A stretch of DNA of 64,000 nt from Symsagittifera roscoffensis (Eukaryota > Xenacoelomorpha > Acoela > Convolutidae), in NCBI RefSeq assembly GCF_963678635.1, contig NC_087064.1:69678123-69742122 (forward strand), given 5' to 3'. Within the stretch, counting starts at the first letter, position 1; each line of letters starts with the position of its first letter. Below are positions 55,010 through 64,000 of the stretch, in pieces. Position numbers and translations under genes: made by a program. The notes under the pieces are model-generated. The model was given only the letters and a program-made list of their open reading frames with translations. It had not been told where the DNA came from and searched no databases.

Positions 55010-57678
55010 GTGATTAACAACGTTATTGGGACAATTAGTCAAACGGCGAAGGTCAAGATATTCCGAAAGTGGGCAAGGAGATGGTGCGATGCTGGCCGGG
55101 GGAGAAAAAGAAAAGAGAACCTGATACCCCCCATGCTATTGGCAGGTTTGACCAGAACGGCCACGAGGTCAAAGAAAAATGCACGGAATCTGGCGGATAC
55201 TAAGCTGGAAATGGAGGTCATCAGCCAGTGTGGATCTGGAGGATTTGATGATTACAAGCCCTCGCGAACCAACATGGCCCGGATGAAGCTGGAAGGACAA
55301 CTCGACGTGGTCGAGTATAGTCGAATCACTGTGCCAGACTCAGTCCACGTGGGGGATCCCGCAGGGGGCTATGTGGAGATGATGAAGGCGAGGAATTCCG
55401 CGAGAGGGCACCTGATGGCTTGGAACGAGAAACAAGCCATGCAGGAGTATCTGAAGGAGCTGACGGAGAACTCCAATTTGAAGAGGAAAGAATACGGCAC
55501 GGTGATGTCCTCGGAGGCAAACGAAATCGGCTTGGAAAAACTGCTAGAGATCTCTTGGAGGGCGGCCCTCCAAAGACACTTTGACGAGACAATGCATGCG
55601 CCGGCGACGGTTGCAGCATACCTAGCTTATCCATGTACCAGAACTGACTTGCAGGTTCGATTGGCCTGGTGTTTGATGGGAATTAAGAAGGCGGAATATG
55701 AAGCCAACAACGTCAAAATCAAAGGAACAGGAACTGGAATTAATGGAAGCCCTGCGAATGTTGATTTCTAGAGACGATTCTGCGATACCCTGGGCTAAGC
55801 GTAAGGATGCCTTTTGCTTCGTAAGGTTCGTGGTGGATTGTATCTCCACACCTGTATTGGGAGAATGCATAAAAACCATTCGGCAAGGGGGAGTTGATGG
55901 TGAACAAAACTTCCTGAGGGCACTCCTGGAACTATATCAGGACATGCCGCTGGCCATACCAAACAAGGAGTCGAACGATATTGAGAGCTACCGCAGGTTG
56001 GAAGAAGTGAGAAGGTATTTCAACAAAGAGTTGAAAGTGAGCCGGGAAATAATTGAAGCAGTCAGGGGACAGAGAGATAATGCAACATTGGGGAAGATGA
56101 AGTCGTTTCAATATGTGTCTGGCATACCGGGGATGGCATATAATCCCTTCGTGAATGAGGAAGCCCGGGAGCGTACTTCGACTATGAGCAAGTTATAGTA
56201 CTTGATTTCTGGGAAGAGCGAGTCAAGGAAACTGGCATGTTGATGGTGGAACAACCCAAGCTGGGAATTGTTTTGGAAAAACGAGTGGTCGAACCCTCGG
56301 TTCCCGAGCTGAAGGGGCAAGTGAGTTTTGATTGTAGTTCTTGGGACGATCCCATGAAAACCAGCTTGGTAACCATGTGGGAACTCATGAAGCCTTCTTG
56401 GTGTCCACATCCAAACGCCGGTTTAATCTGGGATATGACGGCGGATATTACGTTGGACTTGGATGACGACGCGAGTTTGTACGATCTGGCCATGATAAAC
56501 CATCTGCTGGCCATAAGAGTAACGCAGCAGAAGAACAACCCATCCAGGGAACCATCCGAGGGAAGTCCATCGAGTGACTGGCTGAGACAGGGCACCTGTC
56601 TAGCTCACAATAGTGGAATGGACGGACATGTATGCAACTCGGAACATTGCTTGGTTACGCTGAGCGAGCAGCATCGCCAATTGGCACAACTATATGGGAG
56701 GTTGAGCATGTCGGATAAGAGTGGAATGGAGTTGATTGCGGACTGTCATGGAGTAACGGAAGTAAACTTGATCACTGCCTTGGGATTTTGCAGCATGACG
56801 AGCTCGTTAGAATCACTGGAACGCCTGGATTGTGCCCATGAGCTAGTGACGTCCCTCAGTGTGGAAGTATTACCTGGAGCACTACAGACAGATCAGAAGA
56901 TCGGAGGCTGACGAGAAGCTCTCGAAAATGAAATGAATTTGAAGGATAGTGAGGCCTATCATAGTTCTACTGGCTCGAGATATCTGGTGGTTTCGAGCTC
57001 TGCACCATATTGCAATAGTAGATACCCTACGTACATGGAGGTGATGGATGCGAGGACACAGCAGGTGTTGGTCGACCAACTCTTCTCTGTGCCAAAGTGC
57101 GTGAGGTTGGCCAGAATGTCGGAAAGGTTGTATGATTTATTGGCGAAGATCATTCGGGCCGTCCCCAAGAGATCTGAAGGCGAGTTGTAAGACGTAGTGG
57201 GTGAAGAGTTCATGAGATTGAACGAGGGTAATGTGAGTGAATTCCAGAAGCAGAAAGCAAGTGGAGCGTTACCCACTGAATTCCCCACCATAGAAGAAAA
57301 GGACGAGGTGCATAGAATAATGATGGAAGTGGAACCGTTGCTGGGAGCCTCAGGGTATCGGACCCGAGGGAGCATACTAATGACCCATGGGGAGTATCAT
57401 TGCCACTGCCTGGCGCAGACGTTGTGGTACCCCAAACGCGGGAATCTGGTATTGGTGCGGGACGTAGAGGAGTTGTATTCCACGGGTTTGCCCGATCAAA
57501 ATCAATAAGTGTCAATCGTGGTGGTTAGTGCCATGCTGGCGGTGAGATGGTTGGAAGCCAACGCGTAAGTGAGCAGGAGACGGCTGTGAGATGGTTGGAA
57601 GCATAAGTGAGCAGGAGACGGCTGTGACATTCGACCAGATTGGACTAAAATGCAGATTCAGCATATTCGAGTTTTAGC
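55010..57678 (+). pseudogene. X4 end, X5 and X6, third tandem copy
   Basis: A 6-bp insertion (AAAAGA) in the X4 end keeps the frame. X5 is split at about 55,712 by a 4-base loss (acgactcgaaatc against acgtcaaaatc). X6 frames are 56,237-56,911, 56,933-57,190 and 57,197-57,508, then TAA (57,506) in place of the CAA Gln codon of the other copies. The end (57,560-57,622) has a local 40-bp scramble before the LTR. Confidence 0.65.
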
Positions 57679-57944
57679 AGCGAACCTTCCGAATTGACGG
57701 TTTTAAGTGATTAACAACGTTATTGGGACAATTAGTCAAACGGTGAAAGTCAAGATATTCTGGTATTTTGAAAATTTAAAAATTCGAAGTATGACGTCAT
57801 ATTTCTGAGAAACGTCAGAAACGGCCATTTTGGCAGAAAACCGGAAGAAAAACACAACAACATTAGTTGCGATAGCGAAAACAACAGAAATTGTGATCGA
57901 AAAACAACAAAAGATTGCAGGAATAGCAGAGACCGTTCCGAGTT

Positions 57945-57972
57945 GCAACTATTGTGTCGCTACAATAGTTGC
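57945..57972 (+). other. Conserved LTR hairpin
   Basis: GCAACTATTGT and ACAATAGTTGC, 11 bp, loop GTCGCT. Counterpart of 28,863-28,890 with a different loop. Confidence 0.6.
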
Positions 57973-58042
57973 CAGGCCGTTAAGAACAACGGTCAAGGGT
58001 GGAAAACCAGCCTTCCGGAAGGAGAATAAGAGCCTTATTTCC

Positions 58043-58060
58043 CCGGATTCGAGAATCCGG
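58043..58060 (+). other. LTR palindrome CCGGATTC/GAATCCGG
   Basis: CCGGATTC and GAATCCGG, 8 bp with a 2-nt spacer, directly followed by the word GGAGGGGTC that makes up the leader array. The same place in the A LTR reads CGGATTC, TT, GAATCCG. Confidence 0.55.
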
Positions 58061-58546
58061 AGGGGTCTCGGGACTGGAACTTTTATTAACTTGTATAAAC
58101 TTTTAGCTTCCCTTTTATGTCCTGAATTGAAATTAATTAACATCTGAATTCATTCTACTAAGATGAGAAGCTAGGAGTTGGGGGAAAGGGTTGATCCATC
58201 TTCGAGGGAGATGATGATTTTTATCTACTGAACAAAAACAATAATAATTCAATAAATAGTAGTAGCCCTGATTTTAGGAGTGACCTCGTGGTCTGGGAAT
58301 ACTGAGACCCAGCCATGAGCTAACTATTTCTGCACGTGATTAAGTTAAATTGAGTGTTTTGACCGAAGCCGAAAGCAGTAACGTTTTTGTCGACCCGATG
58401 TTAGAAAGACCACCGAAAGTACTGGCTTGGTAGAGACGGTTAAAAGCATATAAAGCTCTGTTTAGACGTTGGCCAGTCGTTTTAGGACTTAGTTTTATTT
58501 TCCATCGATATATATCTTCCGGGCGAATGTTACATAGATGTTTTTA

Positions 58547-58561
58547 TGGCGCTCCTGGGTG
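58547..58561 (+). other. tRNA primer-binding site, element C
   Basis: TGGCGCTCCTGGGTG, 12 nt after the LTR end at 58,534, identical to the sites of A and B. Confidence 0.6.
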
Positions 58562-60213
58562 TTATTCTTTTTTAACATCATGACCGGCAGAATCGTTGAC
58601 GAGCACTCCGCGCCGAGCGGATGCTCACATTAACGCCCTTAATAGGCCAAAACCGCCGGGGCGGAAGGGTAGTTCGGAACGCGGAAGCCTTCCGGATTAC
58701 CGTGAATAGCTTTTTAACCTAGTTAAGACCGAAAATTCACGAACAAGGAAGGGTGGGGGATTCGCGGTCCCGTCATCTCCTGAATGGTCCGTGACCAAAA
58801 ACACTTAAAGATATATATAAAACCAAACAAAAAGTAGTATAGTACCCAAGAAAAACAAAAAACATAAAAAATAACCGAAAAAACCAAAAACAGTAAAAAA
58901 AGTAAAAAATCAGTAGAAATCATCCCCTCAGACAAGATGTGATCCGACCCTCCCGTTTGTTGTTGATAGATATATTGTTGTTACAGGCATTTACATCAGT
59001 CAGGATTGTTACGATCAATTTTCTAGCCCGTTTGTGAGGCTTGTACTGTAGGGTTATTTGAGCATTTAAGCACGGTAATGATAAATTGCGCTCAATCCGG
59101 AAGGGTCAGCTGATTTGCGCTCAATCCGGAGGGGTCTTGGGAGAAGACTGATCCGGCAAGCAGTACAAGGAGCAACGACGGGGGCTCAACGACAACAACA
59201 ATCGACTGTTGGGTATCGTTAACAAGTTTTGTATCCCTTTTGGTACAAAAATTAAGATAGTAATCTGTGGGGGGCTCGACAGTGCTGCGTTGTAGTGACC
59301 CTTCACCTAACTGCGAATATCCGAGTTAAGCACCTTATTTCGGATATTGAACAAACCCGGAGGGGTATAGAATTACTAATATTATTACTTATATAGCCTA
59401 TATTAATACTCCTATATCGTTTTTCAGTGATAAACACAGAAAGCAGACCGGTTTTTAGGGTCAAAATAGCGATTTTTTGATCCCCCCACAAATCGCGATT
59501 TTTGGGATATCGATATTTTTTGAAACAGAAAAAAGCGCTAAATTAGTGTGTCACATCGTAACTGCACTACCATAATAGATAGAACCGGTTAAGTTTAGTT
59601 CGGAAGTGGTTGGAACTATTTTGAAACAAAAAAAAATATTTTGCATTGAACTAGAAGAGTATAGGCCTTTTGAGCTCGGATCAATAATTTTTAGGTCGAA
59701 AAGAACAGAATTGCGGAAAAAGTTAGGCGGAACCTATAGGAGACAAATTTTTTGACTTTAGAAAAAAGACGTTCTGGTTAATAACTTTGGAACTACTGGA
59801 CATATCCAGTTGATCTTGGTACCAATAGATCAGAAATTAGCTGAGCTTACTGATAGGGACAAAAGTTTTTCGGAAAAATAAACGTGCAAAGTTTTTGAGA
59901 TTGTTTTTAGCAAATTCACCAATTTGGGAGGGTGGACCCTTCACGTTTTATAAATTTTTTTTTAGAAAAGCCCTTACACCCCTACCAAAAGGTAACAGCG
60001 GTTGAATAGAGTAACTATAGGCTGTTCTAGACGAAAAGGGAAGGCTAAAGGCACAAGAAAACCTTAATCGAGCCGAAGTTAGCTAGCGATAAGACCCTTC
60101 ACTGTTAGCGTGAATTGTCAAATAAGAGGCTTAGCCTCAATCCGGAAGGGTCTAGGAAAGCATAACATACCCTTCCTAGTTAATTGAAAAAGCAAAATAG
60201 CATCGGAGAACGT

Positions 60214-60470
60214 ATCCGGAGGGGTATAGGTTGAAAGAAAGAAATCTCCGAAAAGCTACTTTTACAAAACAAGAGGGCTCCCAATCCGGAGGGGTCCAAA
60301 ATTTTTCAAATTCGGAGGGGTCCTAATCCGGAGGGGTCTTGTTTTCACAAAACCGGAGGGGTCTCAATCCGGAGGGGTCTTATATTTACTAACTCAGAGG
60401 GGTCCCAATCCGGAGGGGTCTAAATTTTGCTAATCCGGAAGGGTCCTATTTTTGCTAATCCGGAGGGGTA
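60214..60470 (+). repeat. Short-motif array AATCCGGAGGGGTC (10 copies)
   Basis: Ten variants in 257 bp (AATCCGGAGGGGTC most common; also TTCGGAGGGGTC, CTCAGAGGGGTC and ATCCGGAAGGGTC), spaced 15-50 bp apart by AT-rich DNA. It is the reverse complement of the element B motif type. Isolated copies occur at 58,054, 59,085, 59,130, 59,355 and 60,139. Confidence 0.8.
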
Positions 60471-60700
60471 TTATTTTATTAAAGGACTTAGGTAAACAGA
60501 AGAAAGACTACAGTGAGATGTATTAGGTTATTAGCAGACAGGCTAGGAATCAGTGACTGCACTGGTAACTTGCCTTTTAAAAAAAACCAGACCAAAACAA
60601 AACAGGTCCGAACTCGGATATTCGCTACACTAAGTCTAAACTAAAAAGAGTGTAATTCATTGGTGTGGATTGAAACCCAATATGTTTTTGTGAAAAGTGA

Positions 60701-60795
60701 CTGCCCTGAGGATTTTAGTAGGTCTAGCTCTCGGGCAGTCCGAAGGCAGATAGGTAACACAGTACTCGGTGGGTGCAATAGACGCCCACTTGAGA
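60701..60795 (+). other. Two-hairpin leader RNA element, element C
   Basis: Stem 1: CTGCCCTGAG with CTCGGGCAG. Stem 2: CTCGGTGGGTG with CGCCCACTTGAG. Compared with B, the outer pair of stem 1 has changed from T-A to C-G, and stem 2 pairs have changed in step, so the structure rather than the sequence is kept. Confidence 0.65.
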
Positions 60796-61330
60796 AATTT
60801 ACTGCTTTCAAAGTTTTGTCTGTTTGGTGCAGCACCAAGCAGAGAAAGCTTTTGCTTGAAAAGACAAGTTCGACTATTGTACTGCGACCGACTAAAAGTA
60901 CAATACACATACGTTTTTTTTAAATAGAGGTATTCATATTCTGTCAATATACATTTTTTTGTTTTTGATTTTAAAACAACATAATTTGTGCTTGATTGGG
61001 TAGTGAGTTTACTATCTTTTAAATTGACTGATAACATCATATTGTGCTAGTTCTCGAATCTTACGACCGATAATCGGTTAGTGTGAATAAATTATATACA
61101 AACTGTACTCTGATAACATACAAGAATTCGTGGTCACTATTTAATAGAATCATGTGAAATTTATTGTGTTGTGTCATTATTATTGATAGTCAAACTATAA
61201 AGTCATTAGCAATCGAATTGAGTGTAAAGGCATTAAGAAGTGACGAATTGAGAATGAGTCTAGACAAGTCAAGGATACCTGAACGAGGTGATAGCTCTAG
61301 GAAATTCATACCTAGAAAGCAAAAAAAACA

Positions 61331-64000
61331 ATGACCGACCCTTTTGTGGATCGGATCAAACGAGCCCGGACCGACAAAGGGGAGACGGTTTCAAGCAGAA
61401 TGGTTGACACGAGGAGTCAGAAGACCTCAGAAGAGAGAAAAGAAAGGTTAGAAGTGGAGGTCAATACAAACCAGGCCATGAATGACAACCAGGAAGTACA
61501 TGGACTGGAAGGGAGAGGCAGAAGGCTGGCGAGTGAATCTACTCCGGTAGAACAAGGCCATGATTTTGCCACTTCCACCGGGACATTGAATCGAGAGGAG
61601 ATGTCGAAACTGTCCGACATTTCAACCGAAATTGTTGCAACTAGAAAGTCTATAACAGACAACACCATGACGGCAGGCGGGACTGAGAAACAAACAACGT
61701 CATCATCGTTCTCAGAAAGAATGAGGAACACCTTAGGAAAAATCTTTCCATTCACCATGGGAGTGGGCACAGGAAATGAAGGTGAACCCCAGGAGGAGGA
61801 GGAGGACGAAGAAGAAGAGCAAGTGGACTTTGGGTCTCAAGTCAGCCTCAATAGTTCGACCCAGGAGAATGAGGCATACGTCGAAAGAGAGACTGGAACC
61901 ATGGACAAATTTGGTGTGGTGAGAACGATAAGCAAAGAGGTAAGCACACCGGGCCAGTCGGGAGGCTTCGCGATTATGACAAATTCAGAGCCGCAAACTG
62001 GGGCGAGTAGAAACAGAGGGCTAGGCAACGCATTGGCGGATCCTGAAGTGGATAAGGAAAAGACGTTGAGGCAGAGAGTCAAGGCCCGAATCTCGACCAG
62101 CACGAAGCTACCTGGGACCGACAGGGTTACAAAGCCACTAGTTACGCCACTCGTGGATAACGGGGCAGCACTAGAAAAAGCCTTGAACAACATAGTGGAC
62201 AGTTTAGGAGAACAAAATGAACAAATGTCCATAAGAATGAGTGAACTAGAAAGAGCAGTTCACATTGAAAGAGAAAGTCTGCGGGAAGAAATAAACCGCA
62301 ATAGACAAGAAGTTGGTAGGAGCAAAAAACGCTTGAAAGAAAGAACGGACGAGCACATAGCGAAGAACTTGTCGAGAATGACAAGAGAAGCGAAACAGAG
62401 AGAGTTACGCTTAAGAGACGACATGGAGAAGTTAAGAATTCAGCAAGAGCAGTATCTTGGGACTCTTGACACAAAAATAGACGCGATGATGGAGAGGCGA
62501 ACTCAGGCTATCATGGATAGGTTGGACGGGCTACTAGGCAGCAAGAGTGGACAAAAAGAAGGGGAACCGAATTCGGGAGGTCCCAGCAGGGAGCCGAAGG
62601 TGAACTTCAATGACCATCAAAAGAGGAGGGCGTATGGATCCACTAGAGGCAGGGGCAGTTCATCAGGCTATGCCACAAGGGATAATAGAACATGGGGCCC
62701 GAACAGTAGGGCAAGTTCAACGGGGAACAGACAGACCTCTAACGAACGACCAAAGCAAGGCACACATGCGACTGGGAGAAGTGTTTCCGGTAACAGGAGA
62801 CATGCGAGCCCAGGGAGGAGTCATGTGGGCCAAGGGGGAAACACTCACGGCGATTCGGATTGCAGGGATGCACCGAATACAGAGCCTTTGACAAGGTGTA
62901 AGGAGGCTCAGGCGGGACACTCAAGGGATGCTACGGCAATGGCCACAGCCTTTGAACCTCTAAACAGGTCTTTGGAGACATTCCTTACGAGGTTATCCAG
63001 AACCAATTAACGCAGTGAGAAGTCCAGAACAGTCTTTAAGAAACCAAGATGCTATAAAGACGAATCTGATGGCTGTATTGATACCTGGATAGAGGTAATG
63101 AAACTGCATTTCGAGGAAGAGGACTTGTCTGAAAGACAGGAATGCAGTGCGCTCACCAGTAACTTGGAAGGGACAGCCCTGAACTGTGTCATGGCCAAGA
63201 AGCAATATCAGCGTGACACAGCCAAGAAAATCTTCAAAATCTTGTTAAACTGTTTTGGATCAGGGGTACAGGGGCACCAGGCGATGATGCGCTTCGAGAA
63301 ACGGAAGCAACGAGAAGATGAAACGGTAGACAAGTTTCTAGACGACTTGCAAATGTTGAGAAGACGCAGCCAACCAGATGAGTCGAACCGAAGGATGAAC
63401 CTGGCAGTAGCCTCAAAATTCATCGCTGGTGTGAAAAATGATGAATTTCGGACAATGCTGGCAACGCATTACACACCACTATCAACCAATGCGCCAATAC
63501 CAGAGGAGTTGAGGCTCAATTCAAAAGAATATCTTTTGTTGAAACCTCCTTCGAGATCTGGATACTATAAGAACAATTATGGTTTTTTTAACAACGGACC
63601 AGCAAACCAAGGGAACAACTGGTACAAACCGAGGGATGATATGGACAAGAGACGCTCTTGTGCCAATTGCAGTTCAACGGACCATCATGTGTCAGCATGC
63701 CCAACTTACAAACAAGGCATAAAAGCAATAGGCTTTAGCCTCGAGGACAAAGATGCGTCAGAATTGGACCATGAGGATTTCATTAGAGGAGTGATTGCGA
63801 AATTCGACCCGAGGTGCTTCTTTTGCAACTTGGAAGGTCATTTTAAATCAGATTGTCCGCAATTCTGGGATGCAGTGGCAGACATCAAGCATCCAAGGCA
63901 TGAAGAAGCTTTGTCAGGAGCGAAAGCCAGCAAGGCTCGCCTGTTGAGTGAAGCGGAGGCACGCAGAAAAGACAAACCTCAAGAGCTGGCGGCGAAGAAG
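61331..64000 (+). pseudogene. Gag of element C, one stop codon, runs off the window
   Basis: ATG at 61,331 (MTDPFVDRIKRARTDKG) and 559 codons to TAA at 63,008. The same frame then stays open to 64,000, and A has GAA where C has TAA, so this is a single nonsense change. Layout: charged N-terminus; acidic tract (about residues 151-165); coiled coil (about 280-395); Arg/Gly/Ser-rich linker (about 415-515), likely RNA-binding; capsid-like region with WIEVMKLHFEEE and LLNCFGSGVQGHQ; two CCHC zinc knuckles at 63,659-63,700 and 63,814-63,855. Long for a gypsy gag (890 or more codons). It forms the particle and packages RNA by family knowledge. The protease and RT would follow beyond the window. Confidence 0.8.

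Larger units (their letters stand above)
49745..57761 (+). repeat. Three tandem copies of a 2.66-kb block (X4 end to LTR start)
   Basis: Units 49,745-52,404 (2,660 bp), 52,405-55,073 (2,669 bp) and 55,074 to about 57,761. Each runs from cgaaagtgggcaaggag in X4 through X5, X6 and the first about 135 bp of the LTR (to gatattc). The copies differ by only scattered substitutions and small indels. In the third unit the LTR simply continues to 58,534. Confidence 0.9.
29234..58534 (+). mobile_element. Element B: second giant LTR retrotransposon of the family (decayed, with internal duplications)
   Basis: Plus-strand order: partial 5' LTR, primer site, 2.8-kb leader, gag start twice, gag, protease, RT, RNase H, integrase, macro module, spacer, X1-X6 with the last part three times, LTR. 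Protein-level similarity to A is strong in pol and lower in gag N-terminus and the X block, so B is a separate subfamily. Many frameshifts and stops run through all genes, including TAA in place of the Tyr of YVDD. Its 3' LTR is the same sequence as the 5' LTR of element C. Confidence 0.85.
57623..58534 (+). repeat. LTR shared by elements B (3') and C (5'), 912 bp
   Basis: TGTGACATTCG start and CGAATGTTACA end, as inverted repeats. The single LTR lies between the X6 end of B and the leader of C, so B and C form a tandem with one LTR in common. It contains hairpins at 57,945-57,972 and 58,043-58,060 and a CCTTCCGGAAGG palindrome (58,012-58,023). An AATAAA (58,249-58,254) could be its poly(A) signal. 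Confidence 0.8.
58562..61330 (+). other. 5' leader of element C
   Basis: About 2.8 kb without a supported gene. It holds CCGGAGGG-type motifs scattered from 58,060 on and dense at 60,214-60,470, the two-hairpin RNA element (60,701-60,795), TTGGTGCAGCACCAA (60,824-60,838), and an AT-rich last 500 bp before the gag ATG. Frames at 60,641-61,040 and 60,660-60,923 overlie the RNA element and are not conserved as protein. Confidence 0.6.
57623..64000 (+). mobile_element. Element C: third giant LTR retrotransposon, 5' part (cut by window end)
   Basis: LTR, primer site, 2.8-kb leader and gag to the zinc knuckles. Leader and gag match element A far better than B, so C belongs to the A subfamily. It is the best-preserved copy seen: one stop codon in about 2.7 kb of gag frame. 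Confidence 0.8.

Noticed and set aside
60214-60470. CRISPR-like array
   Set aside because: Repeats of 12-14 bp with irregular spacers in a eukaryotic retrotransposon leader; no CRISPR features.
60660-60923. Small protein encoded in the leader (87 codons, with near-identical frames in A)
   Set aside because: The similarity follows the conserved RNA element, and the frame lacks conservation in element B.

Overview
The window is from an animal nuclear genome. It holds one ordinary host gene at the left end and, after that, almost nothing but very large LTR retrotransposons. The host gene (minus strand, 1,786-2,848) is a three-exon WDR83/MORG1-like WD-repeat gene with 66- and 85-base GT-AG introns and TTCAG-type 3' splice sites. 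That compactness, in an AT-rich background, suits an invertebrate such as a nematode or relative; the taxon is not proven by the sequence.

About 60 kb is one family of Ty3/gypsy-like retrotransposons, present as three copies. Element A (minus strand) runs from a 5' LTR at 28,304-29,230 to a 3' LTR remnant at 3,633-3,712, about 25.6 kb. Element B (plus strand) starts at a truncated 5' LTR (29,234-29,844) and reaches the LTR at 57,623-58,534, with about 27.8 kb of internal sequence. Element C (plus strand) begins at that same LTR and leaves the window at 64,000 inside gag. The LTRs (about 910-930 bp) start TGTGACATTCG and end CGAATGTTACA, a near-perfect inverted pair. Each is followed 12 nt later by TGGCGCTCCTGGGTG, a tRNA primer-binding site that would fit an arginine-type tRNA 3' end.

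The gene order, joined from A, B and C, is: long structured leader (2-3 kb), gag with coiled coil and two CCHC zinc knuckles, aspartic protease, reverse transcriptase, RNase H, integrase with a GPY/F-like tail, then a macro-domain module at the C-terminus of pol. A short hairpin-bearing spacer follows, then a second coding block of about 8 kb (called X1 to X6 here). X1-X2 carries a complete SGNH/GDSL-hydrolase catalytic signature. X3 to X6 have no family I can name. Where one element shows a break between two X reading frames, the other often reads through or keeps the same frame, so the X block was probably one or two large polyproteins.

All three copies are broken in the window. A and B have many frameshifts, stops and internal tandem duplications: gag-leader about 3x and RT 2x in A; gag start 2x, a 0.33-kb X2 piece 2x and a 2.66-kb X4-X6 piece 3x in B. 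C differs from an open gag frame by one visible stop codon. A and B lie head to head, with their 5' LTRs only about 3 bp apart at 29,230/29,234.

The candidate new system is this giant retrotransposon family itself: a macro domain after integrase, a second polyprotein with an SGNH hydrolase, structured leader RNAs with compensatory changes, and repeated short sequence signals that resemble extra priming or cis-acting sites.
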